A stretch of 64,000 bases of DNA. Source: Isoetes taiwanensis (lineage: Eukaryota; Streptophyta; Lycopodiopsida; Isoetales; Isoetaceae). The notes under the pieces are model-generated. The model made no database searches and was not told the origin of the DNA. It saw only the letters and a list, made by a program, of their open reading frames with translations. A program made the position numbers and the translations under genes. Of the stretch, positions 56,760 through 64,000 are shown piece after piece (within the stretch, counting starts at the first letter, position 1; the number at the start of each line of letters is the position of its first letter). Location: contig JAJEKV010000014.1 in the NCBI GenBank assembly GCA_021234155.1, positions 11,554,283-11,618,282 of the forward strand. Direction: 5' to 3'.

Positions 56760-57117
56760 ATGGCATCTTCATCCTCCTCCAATAGTTTAATCGCGCCTTT
56801 AGTTGCCTCGCGGACATCACCCCTTGCCGTGGTGATGAAGAGATTCAAGGAGGTTCACGATTTAAAACAGCCGCCCTTGCCGCCGAGAAGATGGAGGCGG
56901 TGGACGTTAGAATTCACGAGGGGTCGGGCCGCATGAGCGTGACCTTGAGTTCGCAAGAACATTAACCAGTGTACCGGAGAGGCCAATAGTCAGAGGGTCG
57001 GGGCGCTTTTAATCGCGACACAATATTTCGCAGCGCTAGAAAGATATGGAGAAGAAGCTTCGAGCTGCGGAGGATGAGAACGCTTTTTTTGCGGGCTTTA
57101 CGTGATCATGAAGATCC
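56760..57117 (+). pseudogene. Small Met-Ala-Ser coiled-coil gene, unit 2
   Basis: The ATG at 56760 opens MASSSSSNSLIAPLVASRTS then VVMKRFKEVHD in the same frame, followed by stops. Further homology with unit 1 continues in other frames (EFTRG, the FAALERYGEEA region near 57030, then GATCATGAAGATCC). It is a tandem duplicate of unit 1 about 950 bp downstream. Function unknown. Confidence 0.5.
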
Positions 57118-57204
57118 GTAGCCATTGTATATATATTTTTTGTTTCAAAGAAAAAATTTGCTCGCTTTTTGCTTCTATCCGTTTCTCTTGTTTTGTTTTA
57201 TTAA

Positions 57205-57271
57205 AGACACGACGCCGAAATGCCATTCTTGCAATTAGGTAGCAATCAATGGATTTCAAGGTCCGATGATA
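57205..57271 (+). repeat. Short module copy 6
   Basis: GACACGACGCCGAAATGCC to CAAGGTCCGATGATACC. The core matches copy 4 closely and the right end is mutated. Confidence 0.65.
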
Positions 57272-57615
57272 CCTCGCTGTATGTATAAATTCCTAATTTA
57301 TTAATGGAAAAGTATATGTAACACAAATATCTAGCTAGATTATGTGATAACTTGCGTGTAAATGCTAATTTGCATGTGGATGACAACGCCTATTCACATA
57401 CGGGTTTGTGGATGACAACGCCATGCCAAGGACGTGGCATGCGCCGCCACAATAACACCGCATACAAGCATTTACTATTAGGATATGACGGATCCCATGA
57501 TGCTAACATAGGCTACCGCCAGTTTCTAATTGCATGCTATAATTTCCCGTAGGATTATTATTACACAACTTTATCTCCAGACTCGCGAACCGTAGATTCC
57601 AACGATTCTAGTTTC

Positions 57616-57624
57616 TATATAAAA
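57616..57624 (+). promoter_or_regulatory. TATA box of gene unit 3
   Basis: TATATAAAA, 91 bp before the ATG at 57715, followed by a pyrimidine-rich leader. Confidence 0.55.
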
Positions 57625-57714
57625 CGCCTGAGGCCTTTTGTCTTTCCTATCCGCCATCTCCTTTCTACCACATCCGCCTCAGCTATCTCTCCCCCGTTTC
57701 TCCCATCACTTTCA

Positions 57715-58140
57715 ATGGCCTCCAGCCCCTTCCATCCCCGCGAGATCTTGTCTCAAGTTTTGGTCAAGGAAATTCAGAATATTCGCCGGGGCGGGAGTTT
57801 TAGGAACGGATCCGCTTTCTAAAAGAAAAGAATGATGAAGATGTCCCCAAGCTGGTTAAGCAGAGGAAAAGGCCGCCTTCTACAGGGAGATGATTTTAGT
57901 GCGCATGACAATCGGGCCGGGCTGCCTTTTAGACCACCTAATTGCGCTACCACGCAGATATAACCTCCAAGAGAGGCTTAGGGCGCAATCGGCTTGAGAG
58001 GTCACCGGTTCAACCTCGATGAGCGGGAAGATAAGGCTGGCGGAATATGAGAACGGAGCGCGGGCGCGTGCAATCATGTTGGAGGAGCAGAAAAATTATC
58101 AATCGGCCTCCGTGAAGAGCTGCCCCAGATTATATATCGG
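57715..58140 (+). pseudogene. Small Met-Ala-Ser charged-protein gene, unit 3
   Basis: ATG at 57715: MASSPFHPREILSQVLVKEI then QNIRRGG. Coding-like charged stretches continue in other frames (RFLKEKNDEDVPKLVKQ, about 57808-57860; EYENGARARAIMLEEQKN, about 58045-58100). Same architecture as units 1 and 2 (TATA box, CT leader, Met-Ala-Ser, coiled-coil), but sequence similarity is weak. Confidence 0.4.
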
Positions 58141-58578
58141 GTTCTCCTAGAGGGGCCCGCTTAATGTTTGCAATGGTTTTATTTCTCAATGGGAAAAGTT
58201 TTGACAAATGTGTCAATATTACGCTTCCTATTTTTAATTTTCAATATCCTGCGGTAGAGAGAATGACAAGACGTATCGTACACGGGGCCTAAACCCTTCA
58301 TAGGGTTTTAAAAGCTCCTGGTGCGGCCTTTCGCTGTGGTGTGATATGTACGCTGTAGTTGTAGAATAGTTATTAATGTGTTCCAGCATGACGCACCATT
58401 ACCGTGTTCTAGCGGACAACCTACGTAATCCGCCACACGCGCGACGCTACCGAAAGTGTTTAATATAGTTCAAGCGCCAATATGTATGTAAATTGGAGGT
58501 CCTTGCATTGTGCTCTTCCTCACGGTTAGAGTCTTTTGCTCCTCACTTCTATAATCTTAACCCTCCCATTTGTCATCT

Positions 58579-59064
58579 ATGGCCTCTACATCCCTCAACC
58601 GATAAGGGAAAACGAAGAGGATAGAACTCCTTTCCATATAGTGTTGGGTGCTCCAATGAAGAGGTTGGAAGGAGCAAGATGATCTTCTAAAGGAAAACGC
58701 CAAGCACCAGCAGAAAGAATATGAATGAATTCAACTTTCTCATGCTCGTAGCCGTGAGGCAAAATCAGCGTTGAATAGAAGGTCGGGATAGATGACATGC
58801 CCCAAACAACCGGTGACCGGTGGTTATGACGCAACGCAGGGATGCTAATTCAGGCGTAAGAACACGCTGTGCCATTGGGACAGGAGCCGGGACATGTACG
58901 CGAGATGGTGGACGATTGGTGGAACGCTTGATAGGGTGATTGTCATTGAGGGGAAGAGATGAAGACCTAAGACCCAGGACCTGAGCTGATGATGATGATG
59001 AAGATAATGAAGAAGAGCTCGCAGCGGGAGCAACAATGAGTCGCTGTATTTGTTTTTCAATGTA
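58579..59064 (+). pseudogene. Small Met-Ala-Ser coiled-coil gene, unit 4
   Basis: ATG at 58579: MASTSLNR then a stop. In another frame, PFHIVLGAPMKRLEGA (about 58630-58676) lines up with the VMKRFKE block of units 1 and 2, followed by LLKENAKHQQKEYE (about 58683). A later part has REMVDDWWNA-like text near 58900 and a Ser/Met/Lys-rich end. Broken by several indels. Function unknown. Confidence 0.4.
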
Positions 59065-59170
59065 ACATCTTCACAACTTTAATCAAAAGTAACCCTTTTT
59101 ATTATCTGTAAAGCCACACCCACGCCAAGCCATTACAAATGCAAAGCACAATAACTCCAATCGTCAGAAG

Positions 59171-59220
59171 ATCACACGGTGGTTAGCTGAAATTGTTGAG
59201 GTAAGTACTGGCCGTGGTGA
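59171..59220 (+). repeat. Short module copy 7
   Basis: ATCACACGGTGG to GGCCGTGGTGA, 50 bp, located after gene unit 4. Confidence 0.55.
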
Positions 59221-59941
59221 ATATGCTACACATTACAAGTGTTTCATCGATTCTTTGTCTCTAGATCTCCAATCAAGGCGCATGCTGCGGGGCCCTAGAA
59301 TTTTGCCAGCAATCCTTCTCCGCTTTCTCTCTTCAAGATTATGCCAATGGTGTTTACTACTGCTGCTCCCTTAAAGCCGACCTTCTGGTCGTGATTTAGC
59401 CATCAGCCCTTCTATAAAACCATACTCATTATCTCGCCTTTAGAGGGTTGGTTCCCTACATTTCCACCCCTTTGAGTGTTACTGATGAAAGGCTATTTTA
59501 GCTTGTTTATGCGATTCTCCATGCCTTGTGCACTCCAATAATCGCTAGGCTTCCATACTTCCTAAAACCAAGGTGCACATGAGCCCAAGATGTGCAAGTA
59601 TGGACTTCACTTCCTCTCCCATGCCATGAAAGCTTTAATAAATTTAGTTATTCGCTGCACTAACATTTCTCAAGATCTTTGTGAGGTCCATTCTCTCAAT
59701 GTATGGGAACACCGTGACAATGCATCCCATGCTTTTTTTCTCAATGCCGAACTAACGCCATTCAGGCGCGGTAATCCTCGCCCGCATCAACCAAAGAATT
59801 TTCCACCATAGACCTTTTCTCCCATCCGGCTCGCCCGCATTCTCTATGATTCTTATGAAGCCGGTGCTTTCAATCTCCAATTGACACCTTACGAGGCACA
59901 CTTGTTCTTTTCCTCGCCTCGCTTTCATCGGTGCTCTAATC
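59221..59941 (+). other. Unidentified; weak coding-like text
   Basis: A 73-residue plus frame (59590-59811) and an adjacent frame with LARILYDSYEAGAFNLQLTP (about 59830-59890) have coding character. No family was recognised. Confidence 0.25.
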
Positions 59942-60560
59942 TTACATTGCCACCATGCAAACCTCGCTCGAGAACATGTTCAACTCTACGCACTCTTTTC
60001 CTCTTTCTTCTTGTCTGAAATGTTCCATTTCACCTAATCGTACTTCAAAAATATCATCTTGTCGATGATTCTCACAAAGTCGCAGTAAAGTGCGAGCATA
60101 TGAACCCTCTAATGGAATGGGGAAAAATGCCATGAACTTGGGATCTCTTCTCCTCTTATTAGGTTTCATTTGTTTGGTTAAGGGACAAGGTTGAAACAGC
60201 TCTTCCCAAGCATTCTGGACTTCCTTTTGCATGATTGCAAGCATTGCATAACTTTTTGCATGTTCCTTTGTCCCTCCTCCACTTATGTTGTACATTGCTT
60301 TCAGCTTTTAAATCGATGCCATGAAAAATTACTTTGTGCATCCATAGTGATCTACTTGTAATTTCTTTTCCTCCCTCAATCTAGATATTAGACTCTGGAT
60401 GTCAAGATTGAACACCCATTTCAATACCTCATGGGTTTCTTTCTCTCAACTTTAAAGAGAGACCTAAACTTCACCAGGTGTCATCTTCTAGATTGACATG
60501 AGAACCATTTTCCAAGCACGCTTCTCCTCAACTGTCAATTCTTACATCTTTTTATTATTC
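59942..60560 (-). pseudogene. Unidentified minus-strand gene fragment
   Basis: An open minus frame of 117 residues (60295-59942: KEVQNAWEELFQPCPLTKQM ... RRDPKFMAFFPIPLEGSYAR). Upstream text THEVLKWVFNLDIQSLISRL (about 60440-60380) and LTVEEKRAWKMVLMSI (about 60540-60490) appear in nearby frames. It looks like a decayed multi-part host gene. Not recognised. Confidence 0.35.
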
Positions 60561-61054
60561 TTTGTTGTTTCTTGATTTAGCATGTGCAATTGCATTCTCA
60601 CTGTTTCTATTCATGATGACAACTGATACCCTCTTCATATTTTTCAAACTTGGTCGGGCTCTGTATTTCATCCACGAGTAAAACTTAATCTCAATTCATT
60701 AGTTTCTCGCGAATCAGTAAGTCATAATATTTGACAAGGAATTGTAAGAGAGTAACCAGGTCAACCCAAAGATTATTATGCTCATTCATTCCAACTATAT
60801 CACAACAATCCTTTTGCCATTCTATTTTTATGGCTGTGGCAGGACCAAAGACATTCAACGGTGCATCTCTCCTAATATGGCATACACCATCTTTGTCCTA
60901 GTAACCCTTTGTATTCACAATTTGTGGACGGAGCTAATACTTTTTGTGCCCATTCTTTCAACGCTTCAGGAATGGCTTGAATAGAGAACCGTAACTTCAG
61001 TTTCCCTTACCGGATGCTTCCACATCATCACAAACAGCCTCAGACATCTATCGC
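60561..61054. other. No gene seen
   Basis: No convincing coding or repeat signal. The plus frame 60778-60984 has no motif. Confidence 0.35.
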
Positions 61055-61570
61055 TTAACTTCTTTGTAGATCTCCCCTAGTACTCATTTCCAATACCATT
61101 TTCTTGAGAGGAGAGTTGTAGGCTGACAAATCATGTCCACTATCTCCTCGCTCGTCGCTAGGTTCTTCACTCACGTAACCAAGACGGCTTCTAGTTTCCC
61201 TAGATCTTAACCGCCTTTTGTTAGTGTTGTAAACGACCTTGTAGTCGGACCTCAAGGCTCAATGCAACTCTGATCCAAACTTCGCCTCGACGTACGATAA
61301 TGCTTCTTCCTTTCTCACAAGCCAAGGGTGTTTTCAAATTCTTTAACTCCACATTGAAGCCCAAAGTTTGCTCTTCAAGCTCTTGGGTCTTTTCTGTACC
61401 ACCCTATTCACCAATTTGGACTCTGTCCACTTCTGTATCTCAAAGAAGTTTCTCCCTCAAGCCGTCATTCCTTTCTCCTTCCTCATCACGCTGGAGTAAT
61501 GAAGCCAGAGGAAAAAGAGCTGTCGGTTTAAGCTATACCTTTGTGACAATCGGAAGCGCCTCATTCAAGG
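61055..61570 (-). pseudogene. Unidentified coiled-coil coding fragment, minus strand
   Basis: Minus-strand text with heptad-like character: RDEEGERNDGLREKLL, QELEEQTLGFNVELKNLK (about 61410-61330) and ACEKGRSI, then an open 66-residue frame (61255-61055) rich in Arg/Ser/Glu. Frame changes separate the parts. It may be the upstream part of the gene fragment at 59942-60560. Not recognised. Confidence 0.35.
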
Positions 61571-64000
61571 AACTGTGATTCGACTCAATGCCTTCATCCT
61601 CTCACCTCACACATCCCAAGAGGCCGAGTTACCGGCCACCACAGTGCAATCGACTAAACTTGAAACGTCCCTAAATGACTCGCTTTGCCACTCAACGGAT
61701 CCACGGGATATAAACTGCCATCCGCCCAGATGTCGACACTTTTTGAGCTCCGGGTAAGACGTAACATGTCGAGGTCTAAGTTTTATTTTTAGACCTTTTT
61801 GCGATTGATGACTGGAGCATATTCCTGAGTCAGTTGATCCTTATCCACATCATTTGGAGCTTCCCGCATACCGCGTGATCAGACGGCGCAAATGAATGTG
61901 CACAATTTGTATGCCCCAGCACACCGGCCTGCTTGAGGCTCAGTCCATACTAACCTCGCTTTTTGAAATTTGGTAACGGCATATGGGTCAAAAGTCCATT
62001 CTCCTACAATCCATGCTTTATATTAAAGGTAAAATTCAAAAATTGGAATTGTAGGGGCTGGAAGCCTCAGATAGATGAAGTAAAGATCCCTCGGTTACGA
62101 ACTTTTAAGGCTAATCGCAATACCGAAAACGAAAAGTCTAATACAAAGCTCAACCTACACATTCACCTTTGAAATGTAGAAGGCGAAATGGACTTAAATG
62201 AAAATAGGGGCACAAGAATTCCAGGATGCGATGATTGGCATTCCACAAACTAGTTATTATCAATCAGCTATGAGTTGCTTCAGAGTGCTATAATGCAAGT
62301 GGCTTTGTAGTTTCATCGCAGTTAAGGCCAATCACCGGACAACCAACGTAATTAAAATACATATGGAGCCATAGATATGCGAGACTTTATTCCGGAGAAT
62401 ATTCCAAGCAACCGGGACGGAAAAACGGGCGAAATGCGGGATGTGGAATGGTCGATAAAGAGGCCATTTTAGTTCATAAACATAATATAACTTGGAATGA
62501 TAGATATTTTATATGCAAATGGGGAGACTATTGATGAGGGACTTGTGTTTAATTTTAATTTGACAACAATAGAAAGTGGATCACACTCCATGCTTAATTT
62601 AGTGTGTTCCATTTTGTTGCATATGTACTATTCGCCATGATCCTTTGAAAAATAATATGCTCTTTGAAAAGGATAATGACTTAGTGTACTTAAGAGTGGT
62701 AACACATGTGTACAAGAAAAAAAAGCTAGGTATTCAAATGGAATTAAGCAAAAACTTTTTACATTCAAAATTTTATGGTCAGTATGGTTTTTACATCATT
62801 TTTGTAATTCTAAATGTCCTAGGCTTCAACTATTCACAACAAAAGTCTCGGAGGCTTGCAGTCATATGGTAAGAAGTCGGGAGGGTGCTCGAGGCTGGGT
62901 TAAGAACAAGGAAAAAAAATAAGAGGTGCTCTGCCCTAACAAATTTCATTCATCCGGCTTCACCATCTCGCAAATAAGAAATAACCGTTAGTTGAATGCT
63001 TAAGAAAAGAAAGAAAACATGTATGTACCCATGAACTAACGCCATGAGCCTCAAGTCGGGCCGGATCTCGCCTTCAACTTCTTTCATCTTCTTTCTCATC
63101 ATCTTCTCCGTCGGTAGACCATCCCACTATTTTCAAGAATCTCCTATCCGTTCTCCGCTGCGAGAACTCCTTTCCCATCCTCTGATTCTGTTTCTATCCC
63201 CGTCAAAGGAATCGAGGAATCAGAGGAATCGAGGCATTCAGAGCAAGAACGTTTTATAACCGCGAGGGAACACCTTCTTCCAGCCGTATTAGGCGCTTGA
63301 GGACACCTCCTCGCTCTTTCTCCAGAAGCTGATCTCTTTCATGGCGATGGACTAGAGAAATGGGCCGGAGGATCTAGCGAAGATTGGGCTGAGATTGGGA
63401 GGAGAATGGGCCAATCTAGGGCTGAATAGATATAGGCTGGATTAGACGTGAAAATCGTAGGGAATGATTCGTATTCCGGGCCCTATCAACCATCATTACA
63501 TGCCATTATGCATATCTCGAATTTGGCTCATATCTAATATCTTCCCTTTTTTAACCTTTATACCTAAATATCCAATATCTTCCTTTTTAACCTTATTATT
63601 CCTAAAGAATCCACATCTTCTCCTCTTTTTTAACCTTATTTCTAAACCTATATGATTTGAGTTTAACCTCGAAAATGAACACCCATATAATCTCGAATTT
63701 AACATACCATTTATCACCAAGATGCCACACTATGTCGATAATTGGGATTTAAAAAAATACCCAAACCCTCCCGAAACCACCGAAAATGAATTTAATTGCA
63801 GCTTAAGCTTAATTTGACAACAAGCAACTTCCATACCGTAGATCGCGACCTGCTAAACTAAGTGTGGTATTTTATGCCCCAACACACTCGCCTATGTGAG
63901 CCGAACGTCCGCATTTAACTGCTTGGAAATTTGCAACGCAGTATATGGAAATCGAAAACCATTCTCAGCAATACGTACCGGAACGAAGTACAAATTTTTA
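61571..64000. other. No supported gene; AT-rich to the window edge
   Basis: Short open frames only (62645-62872 plus, 63044-63259 plus, 63720-63496 minus). A phrase with TTCCTTTTTAACCTTATT is repeated three times at about 63540-63640, which suggests a small local tandem repeat. No LTR, coding motif or RNA gene was recognised. Confidence 0.4.

Overview
The window looks like a gene-poor stretch of a large land-plant nuclear genome. The evidence is long Ty3/gypsy LTR retrotransposons of two plant lineages (chromoviruses with an integrase chromodomain and an initiator-Met-tRNA type primer site; Tat/Athila-like elements with a DGG-type protease), spliced host-gene fragments, plant-style TATA boxes and CT-rich leaders. 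No organelle or bacterial signal was seen. The species cannot be told from sequence alone; a large-genome non-seed plant such as a fern is possible, but that is a guess.

Left part (1-13.0 kb): a decayed LINE ORF2 end (about 130-930), a Helitron 3' terminus read on the minus strand (966-994), a 66-bp minisatellite, a possible broken minus-strand host gene (2.2-3.5 kb), an old minus-strand LTR H (about 5.7-7.18 kb, same family as element A), a perfect 50-unit AGAT microsatellite (7878-8077), two tRNA-like segments, and the 3' end of a minus-strand chromovirus G (9.1-11.95 kb) split by a precise 1.6-kb solo LTR (F, target duplication TAGGG).

Middle (13.0-26.0 kb): a small charged ORF with repeated in-frame stops, then minus-strand Tat-like element D (about 13.87-24.75 kb), dead through a deletion of the reverse-transcriptase palm and an Asp-to-Asn change in the integrase. 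D is interrupted in gag by complete element C (17880-23936, target duplication GGTAC). C has only gag-like coding plus an unidentified acidic ORF ending in a hydrophobic segment. D abuts a 5'-truncated FCP1/NLI-interacting-factor-type phosphatase gene (about 24.75-25.9 kb).

Right-middle (26.0-50.9 kb): plus-strand chromovirus A (5' LTR 25998 to about 27.65 kb, tRNA-Met-type PBS at 27659, gag-pol-chromodomain, polypurine tract 46872-46884, 3' LTR from 46885). It carries Tat-like element B inside its RNase H (33318-44440) and a minus-strand solo LTR E inside its 3' LTR (47003-49501). B, C and E share an unusual LTR layout: a foldback at the 5' end, a shared internal motif, and a hairpin followed by a copy of the start of the primer binding site near the 3' end.

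Right part (50.9-64 kb): a different landscape. It holds a divergent histone H3-like gene (52786-53712; H3 tail start and H3 fold both visible, but in several frames), unidentified coding segments, and four small paralogous genes starting Met-Ala-Ser with a charged coiled-coil (55.8-59.1 kb, two with clear TATA boxes). Short modules bounded by TCACACGACGC and GGCCGTGGTGA recur between these genes. Most coding regions right of 26 kb are broken by many small indels, so decay and consensus error cannot be separated here.
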